Shown piece by piece: positions 35,701 through 47,700 of a stretch of DNA of 64,000 nt; the stretch's first letter is position 1, and each line of letters starts with the position of its first letter. The position numbers and the translations under genes are program-made. This stretch comes from Paracyclopina nana (taxonomy: Eukaryota; Arthropoda; Copepoda; Cyclopoida; Cyclopettidae), in contig JAGUCH010000002.1 of assembly GCA_019096065.1 (NCBI GenBank), positions 15,822,501 to 15,886,500 of the forward strand, given 5' to 3'. The notes below the pieces were generated by a model. That model had not been told where the DNA came from. It was given only the letters and a program-made list of their open reading frames with translations, and searched no databases.

Positions 35701-38700
35701 AAAAAGGGCTGATTTTAAAATTAACAATTGCGTGAGGGAGTGAAGTACTTTTAAATCTAAGTTAAAGCTAATTCTGTCATTTGTTGCGCTTTTGGGGTAA
35801 TTTTGTCAAATCTGGTGACTAATCGCCATTTTTTATGTTAAAATACTAAAAAAGTGAAAAGCTTGAAAAAAGCTTGAAATGTAAAATTTGGAGCTTGAAA
35901 AAGCTTGGGATCGCTCGAACACTTTTCAAAAAGCTTGAAGCTTGATCAAGCTGAAAATTTCCGGCTCGTTCCATCACTAAAAATAAGCAAATTGATTTAT
36001 AAGTTGCATGCACTTCAACATCATGACCTTGCAAATTGAACAAAAAATGAATGGAGACACCTGAAACGTTTTAGGTTGCCTTTGAACTTGGATCCGGGCT
36101 CCCCTACTGAATTAATTCAAAGTTGGATTTGCGCTAGGCGACATCACGTCTGCTCTTGTTTTACGATTTTTTCTTTAGAAAATAAACTTGTAAGGTTGCT
36201 AGATTCGAAGCGCCATCTAGCGCGGCAACTAGAACAAATACATTTGGCATAGCTGCGTTACATAGATGATGAAAAATTGGCAACTGTTTGGCTTTTGGAG
36301 CGCTTGTGCCAAAAACCTCATTAATATGACATAATCTCAAGACAAAATGGCACCCTTTCAAGCCTTAAAACCACATGCAACTCACGCATATTTTCATTGT
36401 TGAAACCAAATTTTTCTAGCCTGGCTCCGCCGATCAGCCAATCAAATTGCAGCTTTTAATCACGTAACAAGTTTAGCGCCATCTAACGGAAAAGTTTGTC
36501 ACTCCTCTAGCTTATTACGTGAAACAAATATGCGGGCGCGCATGCAAAAAATCGAAAATATCATATTTGTATATTTGCCAGAGTTGTGCACAAATGTCGT
36601 GACTGTCATAAGATTTAAAGTTTCCAATGCAAAGAGTTTTGGCATTTCCCTGAAAAATATTGGGTATTCCTTTGAAGTTGCTTTTTCTTGTGCAATTTTC
36701 GCCATAAATTATCAGGCAACGACGAGCTTTTTTGGCGGGGGCCTCGCTTCAGTTCGCTACTGGAGCTACTTTGCAACTACGTGAAACATCTAGGTCGATG
36801 AACTATAAATAAGAGTAAATTGAGGAAAGTATTTGTGCAATGTCGTCGAGCAACTCACAAGTTTCGTTCAAGTCATTCTACGCTAACAAGTTCTTTCTCG
36901 AGGCCTTTTGGCAGTGTGCTATTTTGGGATTTTGCAAGTGCATTGTTGTGATATAGATAATGCTACCGCAATGCTACGTGAAGGCACTGATTTCGCCCAA
37001 GAGATGCTAAATGAGGCTTACATCTACTTTCTTAGATTGTTGATTAAGAATAGCGCGCATATATTACGTGCTGTTGCCAAGCACCAAACACAAAAGATCG
37101 GAAATTATTACCAGTATCAGGCGGAAAATGCAGCTTTACGCTTTTTAAGCACCAGCTCTATTTTAGAATATGTTTACCCCACTAATGTTTTGACCATGCT
37201 GGCAGTTGGTGAACAGTTGAAAATAATTTTATTTTTTTTCCTTTTTGCAGTTTGATTAACGGATTGCACTAGTAGTAAAGTTGTGACAAATAAGTTGCAC
37301 TTAAGAAAAAAGCAGCCGTAAATAAGTTTTTGTCTTTCAGCTGGGGCGGCGTGGTGCAATGACTTATCAACACGTTAATAATTGTTAGATAAGAAAATGC
37401 AACGAAATAAATTTAATGCCTTGAAAAACATGTTATAAATTGTTATTTAGCCAAAAATGAATTGAAATATAATTTTATTTTAAAAAACAGTCTTTTTAGG
37501 TTTTATTCCTTTAAAATACTCATAATAATGATGTAGTCGACCAGAGGAGACAGATATTTGTTTAATGTAGTCGTAATTGTATTTCAACTAAGAATTTTCT
37601 TTTTTTGCAATGCAATATTATTACCGTAAAAAAGTATTAATGGAATGTCATGAATAATAGCAGAAAAGATTGAATCAGAAACTTCAGTTGTTGTTTCTAT
37701 TGGCTTGTTCCTCGTCCAAGCTTGCCTGCTTTTCTTTAAGCTTCTTCAGTTCCTCCTCAAGCTCTTGCCGACGCTGTTCAACAGACTTTTTAATGCTGTC
37801 GTACTCCTTAAGTTGTCGAGCTTCTTCAGCCAGTTTTGCTTGCTGTTCCTCGAGCAACATTGCCTCGTGAATTGCCTCAGGTGTTATTAAGTCGGCCAAA
37901 ACACCGCACGATGGACCAGCAGTATTCATCAGCAGCTCCTCGATCGTGATGTTTCTGGTCTTTGCCTTAAAAAGGAAAAGGAATATTTCAATGATACGAT
38001 CAGTTAAAAGTCGTTATCATGGGCTTACAGGCGGAGGTTGGACATCAGGAGTTGCTGATTCTGAGGTTTCAGTCGAACCACCAATAACTGCTTTTTCAAG
38101 AAGACTAACTGAAGCAGAAGAACTTCCACTGACGGAAGTGGTTTGGTTGCTAACATCACCACCGTTGCTTTCATCATCTGTGGCATGATCAATTTCCTCA
38201 TGTTGCTACACGATAATTAATGAGATACATACATTGTAAATGCCTTTTTAAGTGTTTTATAATTTTCTTACCTGACCCTTGCGGTACCCAGTGACATATT
38301 CACATGGAAACTTCCTTGGACTAGGCACATAAGGTCGAGGACTTGGTCCAGAACCATAAGAGGGCGTGGCATGATGAGGAGTGGCCTGAAGAGGAGTTCC
38401 ACCACCAGCAACACCGGTAAATTCATTGAGCAGGTCATCCAAACGATTGACATATTCATCACAAACTTCTTTGTGCAAAGTTGCAAGCTGTGAATAAAAT
38501 AAATTGTAATTGATTTTATCAATGATTTCTTTCTTATAAAGCAGTTTTTACTTACATTAGGCAATGCGGGAACGTCCTCGTACTGCAATTCGTAGACATT
38601 TTTCCCGAGCGTATGTCCGGCAGCAATAATGATCTTGATAATGTCATGAACAGTCCAAATTTTGCCAGGGTGTGGCCCACGGATTGGATGGAAAACTTTT

Positions 38701-41700
38701 CCTTCCTCTGCAATTTCGTTGGCATCGCTCTCACTCTCGTTGCCATCATTTCCCTTTTCAGCTTGCCTTTGAGCATTTCTGTACTCTTTTCTCGTCTTCA
38801 ACTTTGCAGTGAACTCCTCAAGGCTGTCAGGCTTGACACGTTGATCCAAATCATGCTACAGGATAACACATTAGTATGCGCGAAATAAGTGGTTAAGACG
38901 ACTTACTGAATTGGCGCTGTACATTTCCATTGACATGTCGTACAATGCTTGAACAGCACTGTCGACACTGTCGGTCTTCCTAAATGCTCTTCTGTAGAAA
39001 GATGTCCTAGCATTTGTCATGGCCGTGGACAGTTTGTCTTTCACAATAGACATGTTCTCAAACACCTCTTGTTCACCAATTCGCCTGATGTTCCGCAGCC
39101 TTGGCACTAGCTTAAACTCAAGCATCCTCATGAGGCTTTGAGGAATTGTTCTCCTGTAGAATGCCACTTTGTCCAAACTGAAAACATTGTTAATAATGAA
39201 TTTTCATTTTTGCTATACAATTCGCTATCTTACTTGGTCGCATGCTTGTGGACTAAGTGCGCCATTGCGCAAGGAGTGAACATTTTCTTAGTCACAGATT
39301 TGGCGATGTAGTAGTCATACTCACTGACTACGCCATTGAAAAACGGAATGATCACGTAGACCAGAAGGTCTTGGACTAGCAGATTCGCAAAGAATACATC
39401 CATGCCCAATCCCATCAAATCCCATGGTAAGGGCCTTGAAATGATGCCAATGGCTCTGGCTTGCATACTGGTGGAAGCATTGGTTGCCTTCTCAAAATCA
39501 AGCTTGATTTGGCCAGTAGCTTTTGTGAAAGCGTCCACTTTCTCTTCAATTTTCTTGCACACAGCTAGCGTTCTCTGAAAGAGCAAGGCAATGTATAAAA
39601 CTTATTTTGATGTTTAAATCGTGTTACCAACCTCTCGTCCTTTTGGCCTCTCCTTTAGCTCAGCAATATCCTTCTCATATTGAGTAAGGAACGTCTTCCA
39701 CTCATTTTGAATGCCATCCAATGCAGGCTTGACTTTACTGTCGAAGAAGTCACTTAGTACTCGCTTGAACATGGCCTCCGTTTCCAAATTGGCAATTTTC
39801 TGCTTCACCTTCTCAAGAGTGATACTTTTCTCAACTGCAGACATGTCCTCGAAGGCTGTTGCAGTGTTATTGCCAGAAAGGGCACGCTCGATCACTGGCA
39901 CTTCAAGAGTGACGGTCTGTAAGGAATTAGCGATAATCGATTAATAAGTCAATAATAAGAAAATTCATTTTTACCTCTTCGACATTTTCGCCAGCGGCAT
40001 TGTCAGATGAGGACGACTCCACAAGATCCACGACATCAGCTGGCAATTCATCAGTCAATTGACTTGTAGCAGCCTCTGCTGTCTGACTTTCCTCAGCTTG
40101 TACTTGTTGGTAAGCAGGATTGGGCAAAACGACATTTTTGGCGGATGGCTTATCTTTCGGATTAGCAGCAGATTTCTTTCCCTGGCCCTTTCCTTTCTTG
40201 GACGACTTCACTGGGCTCTTCCTAAACGTGGATGCAACTTTGGTGCTTCGAGTTTTCACCCGTGATGTTGTTGCAGTCGTTGGCACCGCCTTTTCAACGG
40301 ACATCCGACTTTTCTTTGGAGTGTTCTGAAACTCCGATGAGGAGGAGTTTCCATCGTCATCCTCTTCGCCTCCAGTGACTGGCAACCTCTTCAATGACTT
40401 TGATCTGGTTGAAGGGCCCTTCCAGGTTGAGAAAACGAATTTCCCATTCGCCATTTTCTTTGGGTAGTCATATGCAACGAGAGCCTTTTCTGCATAGTTG
40501 TTGACCAAAGACGTTTTAATGGCCAATCTCGTTCCAATCTCGTATTTGCCGTGTAACTCCTTGTTGAGGGTTTTACAGATTGCCTGGATCCTGGTCAATT
40601 CCATTCCTAAAATGTGACAAAAGAATAATAACGACTGCATAAGATTTGTTCGATCACTTATTATTACCTTGCTCAATTCTGGCGAAAATTGAAAATTCGC
40701 GAATGTCGTCCCCATCCTGGTATTTGAATACCTTAAGCCTTGAGGGATTAGACAGGCAAATTGTGGGATCAAATGAAAGGATCTCGCTCAGCTTTTGGCC
40801 CTTTGGCGACGTCCAACTAGTGGGAATGTGCGTCACTGCCGGATTTTCTTTGAGGTAAATTACCACAAGTCGGTCGTAAACAGTCCCTGATATCTCATTT
40901 GGCAGTTCCATGACGGATGCAGCGGATATTTCACACTTAAACGATGTTTAAATTTATGGCGACTTTTTTAAGCGACCGTTAATTTAACCATTGGCGGTTT
41001 GGCGAGATTTTTCAATTTTTTGCAGCTGACGAAAAAATGAATAATAATGCACTCATTCATTTTGAATATTAATGTCATTTATTAAACGCAAATACAAAAT
41101 CATTGCATTTAAAAAAAATATGAAATATCTTATTTCTCACATGATCTTCGTTACATCAAATAATGTATAACTTAATGATTTTTTCGTTTCACTTATTTTC
41201 AGGTTGCGTGACACTTTTCATGTTGTTGCGAATTGTAAACAAAACGCCGCCATCATGTAAAGTGCAGAAATGGCGAAGAAAAAGCTTAAGCCAGTTTTTC
41301 GTCATGAAGGTCCAGCAGAGAGGAAAAGAAGGCAACGTGAGAAGGAGAAGGAAGCCAAAATTGAAAGTGAAAACGTGCGGCGCCTAGCAGAGCGTGAAAA
41401 ATTACTTCGTGAAAAACGCAATAATAACGAAAATGACGACGATCCAATACCGGGAACAAGCACCGATGCCATGAAAAGCCTGCTGATGAGCAAACTGTTC
41501 CCACAGTTGGCCAACACGTTAGTAAGAGGAAAAGCAGCCAAATATGCTGAAGCTTCTGAAACGCAACGTCTCCTTGACATGGCTGTCATAAAAATGTCTT
41601 CACGTGACTCCGACCTAGATGACGAAACTGACATTGACTGCCAAAATAATGAAAATGATTGTGTCTATGATGCTCAGGAACTGTTTGAAGGCGAAAGACT

Positions 41701-44700
41701 GCTTCAGTCAATGAAAGAGAAGAAGCAACCGAAAATCATCAATCCGTCACAAATTGAGTGCAATTACGATGATTTTGTCTTCTCTGATGAATATGGCAAC
41801 AGTACTGATGCTGACACCGATGATTGTGAGGCTCGCGAGGATGTGACTGACAAACATGGTGTCTACGACTTATTAAGGAAACCAGTCGTTCTTGATTCTG
41901 ACGAAAACTTTGATCTGCCAAGTGCCGATGTATCGGAAACTGAACGTGAAGGTGATGCAATGCACCTGGATCGCGACGCAATTGAAAACCTGGTCATGCC
42001 TGACGCTGACTTTGACTACCATGAAAATTCAGATGATGAAAAGGATAACGCTGAGAAAAAAACTGATGAAGCCATTGCAACTGACTTGCCAAGTGATCGC
42101 AATGAATTAGAAGTATCGATGCATGACCAAGTAAATCAAAACTAATTATTTCTATATACTAATGCATTAACACTCCTAACAACAATTATTCTTTTGCAGC
42201 CACAAAGTGAATCACTTCTTGCACCACTTCGAACTAGACGTCCATCTGATCATGATTCTGAGGAGGACGGCATTCCTAGCGACATTGAAGAAACTGATGT
42301 TGCAGTTGAGGATGACTTTTACACTTGTGATGAAGACGCACCTGATGACGAGGAAGGAACTGGTGGCAAGGTCAATGACGGTTTTGATCGTTACAGAAAC
42401 CTAAGGCACATGTCCAGAAGGCAATTTGAAGAAGAGTTTGCAAAAGATGCTTTGCTAATCACTGAAAATCAACGGTTTGACAGTTTGTACCAAAAGTACA
42501 TGGCACTTACGAACGCCTTAGCATTGGAGGAAACAGCTTGCGAGACAATGTGGAATTTCATAGTTGCTTCACAGAAGTATGCAATTGCAACTCACCTTGA
42601 TGTAAACGCATTAGTCACTTATCCTACAATGAGGAAACGCTTTGAGAAATTGGTTCCAAAGGTGCACATGATATATGAATTCTTAGACACAGAAACACAA
42701 GAAACAGAGTGCCATAACGGAGACAAGTTTCCTAGGAAAAAATTCCCACGTCCACGGTTCAAACTGATGAGTGAGTGGACTTATGCGTGCATTGATGAAG
42801 TGTATGACTTCCATGACTTAATACACGCTGATAAGTGTAAAAGCAGTGGTGAACAACAGCGGTGCATTGACATGTTTTTCGATGGTGTACCCTTGACCAA
42901 AAGTGGCGACGCATTCATGAATGTTTTATGTGTGAGATTCAGCATCTGCAAGGAAGTTTGGCCAATGGCTGTTCAAATCTATCGAAACGGAAAAAACACG
43001 GACATGCTAACACTCATAAAGAGAATCATTGATGAGTGTTTGAGGCTCAATATCATTATAAGGCGTTTTAATGGCGATTCACCGATGCGCTCGAAATTGA
43101 AATGCATGGTGCAACATAATGGCTATTTCAGCTGTGAAAGGTGCCTTGCTGTAGGAAAGTACGACAAATTGAAGCACAAGATGACTTACCCAGCCAATAC
43201 AATCAACTACAAGTTGCGCACAATGGATGAGTGGCGTGAAATAGCGACCAAACTGAAAGAAGACCCTAACGCATTGAGAAAAAGCAAGCGGTATGGCATA
43301 CAAGGATACAGTCCAATGCTAGATGTGCCTTATTTCGACATTATCAATGACTTTACAGTTGATCCAATGCATAATATCTCGTTGGGTCTCTGCAAACTGG
43401 TCCTATCGTTCACCCTAGAATTTCGAAAAACTGCCAAAAAAATGCCTGAAGCAGGCAGCGTTATCTCTGAGAAATTTGACAATTTGTGGATGAAAATGGA
43501 ATTGCCCAGTGAGTTTCCAAGGAGGCCGAGGTCAATGAGAGACAATTTTCAACACCTTAAAGCTGTGGAATTTCTGTCAATAATTGTTTGTGGATTTCAT
43601 CCTTTCTACTTGGCATTGGAGGGTCCCAGCTACAGATCGTTGAGGAAGCTGTGGATTTATTTCATCTGGATTGTCCGCATGGTGCTCATGAATGATACCT
43701 GGTATAAAAAGCGGATGAACAGTGCCAAAGCATTCACAGTTTCAAAAAAGTTCTACGAGCTATTTCAGAAGCAGTTCGGTGCAGGAGAATGTGTCTTCAA
43801 TGTGCACGCATTCAGCCACGTTTTTGAAGTGCGCAACATTGGCAGTTTAAGTCAATTTTCAGCTGTAATGTTTGAGGCCTTCTTCTCATTTGTGAAACGT
43901 GTGATTAAGCCAAACACATTATCGTTTGCAAAACAGTTCATGATCAAGGCATTCATTGCAAATATGCAGAAGCATGACTGTGACTACAAGGTGAAAATAT
44001 CAGCAAACGAGGGACCAAAGAGAGCCTGCAATAATCTGATAACAACCATTGATGGACAATTTTTTAAAGTGGTGGAAACGACTGATGACGGATACCAATG
44101 CAAACTCATTAGTACGTCGCGTTTAATCTACAATGAAGCAGTTGAACTAGACATGTCAGAGATTTTAGTCAAGAAAATAGCAGAATCAGCAGAACCAGAT
44201 CGAATATATTTTATTGAAAATGAGAAAGTAATGTGTAAAGCTGCTGTATGTGATAATATTGTTATGTCGGTGCCAAATGAAGCATTCATAGTTTAATAAA
44301 GTTGATTGGCAATTTTAAATAAGTTATTATTGACTTACGCTGCGTACCTCATCATTACAATTTCATTAAATTGATAAAAATCTCGACAATTTAGATATAT
44401 GCAATACGTTTCAGCCACTTAAACAGGATTTATTATTTTCCACTGCAACTCATGCATTGAAAACATGTTTATAATTCAATAAATAAGAATTATTGAAAAA
44501 TGGATTAATGTTATGTCTTATAAACTAATTAATAAGCCACTTATCAGCTATTTAAAAAATTGCGTTGCAGCAGTGGAAAAGCAGTGACAAAAAAATCTGT
44601 GCAATAAAGATAAGAAAAAATAAGTGACTTATTAACGCCAGCATCACCACTTATTTGATCATTTACTGTCAGCAGTGGAAAAACAGCATAAAAACAGTTA

Positions 44701-47700
44701 TGCACTTAAGCGGCGCTCACTTAGTGGGGTATCTCGGATCTTCCAAAATTCTACATGAATATTAATATCACATCGTGACTTCAATTGCGCAAAAAGCTTT
44801 TACAATTCGCTCATCGTCCAAGTAATCAGCTAAAGAGGCCTTATTTTCTGTAAGGCCCTTTGAAGGTTTTCACTCGTCTTATTATTTTACATGCTGTAAT
44901 GGCAGGCTTTCGAAGGGTATTTTTGGAATTTGAGCAGGCGAAAATTCCAATATTTTTTAATCTTTTTTTAATGTTGGTTTTTTTCGGGGATTGAGGAAAT
45001 CTAGCGGAAATTCGTGAGTGGAGCTAACCACGCAAGAATGTCTACTTGGTTTGCTCATTAAAATTAGATGCGAGTAAACAAACTCAAGCTGTTTTCCTTT
45101 CTGTTGTATGATTTTCCTGGTCTCTTGTCATGCTTATTATGTCAATTTTGCTCTATGAAGAAAAGCCCACTTGCAATGCTACTTTTACAAAATAACAGCG
45201 AAAGCTTTCTAATTGATTAGCAAAAGTTTCCTTTTGGGAAAAGTCAACAATTGATTCCATAAATTGGCACAATTGTACGTGGCCGATATTTTTAGTTACC
45301 TTCATTCATTGTTATCCCAACTGTTAATGAGTGAAAGGAACTGTTAAACTTTCACGAATAGCTAATGGAAATGAAGCAGCCTCATAAAATATTACATTAT
45401 GTGTAGGAGTCTTCATTTTAAAAAGAATGATGATAAAGTGATTTTTGTGGCTGGATGAACGTCAGGCTGAAAAATGGACATACGAGCAACTCAATTATTT
45501 TTTTTCTTTGCCTCAAAGGAGATAAGAAGGGAAATAAACTCCTATCAAAGGAAGCAGCTAATAGATTCTTCTGGAAGTGCTAAAAATGAGCTCCAAAGGG
45601 TCATTTCGTTTGAGAATTTATATATATTGTTGCTTGGTATCGCATTTTCTTTCATCTCAATCCAGGAACATTTTTACACGAATGGTATGAAAAAAAGAAG
45701 TTTGTTGACAGCAGCAGTTTGAAAATTGTGCATAATTTTTTGAAAGCTGAATTGTTTGTTTTTCATTTATGATAATTGCCCACCAAAACAATCCTTGAGA
45801 GAGCTTTGCTGCGGTTTTTTCACTAATAAAATTGACAATGTTTTAATGATACCTTGCTATTTGTGCTGAATTGGCTTGTTCAATGTGGCTTCGTAGAACA
45901 CTTGACCTATTCCTAGAATTACTTTCCTGCAATCGACAGTTGATGATGCTTATTTGAATCGCTTCCACTTCTCCTTGGTTTTTTACATCCTTCCACAAGA
46001 TGAACTAAAAAAATCATTAAATTTCATTAGAATTTTCTCGCAACAACAAAAAAATTAATGTTCAAAAGCTTAGTTTGAGCCAAATGTCCACTGAGCCAAT
46101 TCAAAATAAAATCATAATATTCAGAAAAAAAGTCCTATTCGAGTGATGCTGGTAGGATGAAAAATTCACTATGTAGCATGCCTGCATTGTTATTTTGGAT
46201 GTGATACATCAAAGGTTGGAGAGGCCATACATCTTTTTCATGTATTTCTACGCATCTAAAGAAACTGGATGCTTGGGATTGACAGCATTTTCTTGCGCAA
46301 CCTGCTCTTACATTTTCGCCGTGAATTCAAAGCAAAAAACCACAGTATATACAGTCTGACCGTTCAAAATTGGACGGTGCGGGAATCAAAAGTTTGTGTT
46401 ATGATTTCATGAATTTTGAGGCTTAATGGGTATCGTTGGAAAGCTTAAACCTTTGGACATCTTTTTTGTTTTCTGACAAAATTAAAAATATTTTTATGAA
46501 TTCCGCTATAGGAAAATATAAATGATGCATCAGTTTGTTCGTGACAATTTACTGGGTTGCCTTGCGAAAATTGAATTTTCCCGGGTTTTTCCCGTTTAAA
46601 TCGATTTTTTCTATTTCTAAAAAAAAGATGGAAAAAGGCTCAATCTTTCCAACGATATCATTTAAAAGTCCTGTATATATTGAATTTGTGACAAAAAGTT
46701 TAGATTCCCGTACCGTCCAATTTTGAACGGTCAGACTGTATATGAATTATTCAAGAACTCATTAAAAGCGATCCGAAATGTACCTTCATGTCAAAAAGAT
46801 TTTCATTAGATGAAACCACCGTGAAAAAGGTCTTTTAGGCGCACAATTACCGAGACTTTCGTCATTTCTTCATCTTCTCCTTCTATTCCTCTTTTGGAAG
46901 CTCCTGCTACGTTGTAAATTCCATTTTATTTTCAGGGCTTGCAGCGAAGGCGATGGGCAGGTTCGACGTGCCTTCTTTAGTGCCACTCTCCCTCCGGATG
47001 TGGAAGAATGGTGCTCCTTGAACCTGGACAATGTTGCCTCAGTGACCATAGGAGAAAGACATGCAGCCACTGACACCATTGAGCAATCTCTGGTCTACAC
47101 TGGCACCGAAAAGGGCAAGCTTTTGGCCTTTCGCCAGCTGATTGAAAGAGGCGGCCTCAAGCCACCTGTCTTGGTGTTTGTGCAAGAAAAGGATCGTGCC
47201 AAAGAATTGTACTCTGAGCTCATCAAGGAGAAAATCCACGTGGATGTCATTCACTCTGAAAGGTCGCAGCTGCAGCGGGACAACACTGTCAAGGCATTTC
47301 GCGCGGGCCACATTTGGGTCTTGATTTGCACTGAGCTCATGGGCCGAGGCATCGATTTCAAGGTGAGACAGATGGCAGCAGCAGCATCTCTTCTTTTTCT
47401 GGCCAAACTGCCAAAGTGTAACTAGATTTCGATGATGGATAAGGTCAGTCAGGCTGTCAGGTTTTTGAGAGACAGCTGCTGCATTTGATGAGAGTGGAAG
47501 AAGGATCTTTTTTTTTAGGATAAAATGTAAAGCATGGTTTGCTTGTACTCACCATCGTTTCTCGTTTTCTTCAATTACGTTTCTGTCCCTAAACGTTGTA
47601 AAGTGTCTAGCTGCTTCTAGAGTGCGCGTACATGTTTCTGAAGGCAGAAGAGAGCCTGCAAAAAGCAGAAACAACATCTTCTCACTGCCATACCTATCGA

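Larger units (their letters stand above)
37177..44729. mobile_element. CACTA-like DNA transposon, about 7.55 kb, apparently intact
   Basis: The ends are CCCCACTAA (37177) and TTAGTGGGG (44729), inverted copies bounded by TA on both sides, so the outer TA is either target duplication or part of the terminus. Subterminal regions repeat CACTTAT/ATAAGTG and GCACTTAAG motifs, common in CACTA elements. Two divergent genes lie inside: an accessory nine-exon gene on the minus strand and a two-exon transposase on the plus strand, about 360 bases apart. No stop or frameshift was found in either. It sits wholly inside DDX52 intron 3. The exact ends rest on only 9-11 matching bases, so they are less certain than the gene content. 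Confidence 0.7.

Noticed and set aside
36530-37255. 84- and 115-aa open frames next to the transposon
   Set aside because: AT-rich chance frames; one crosses the transposon boundary.
45474-45722. 82-aa open frame in DDX52 intron 3
   Set aside because: Low-complexity composition and no motif or homologue recognised.
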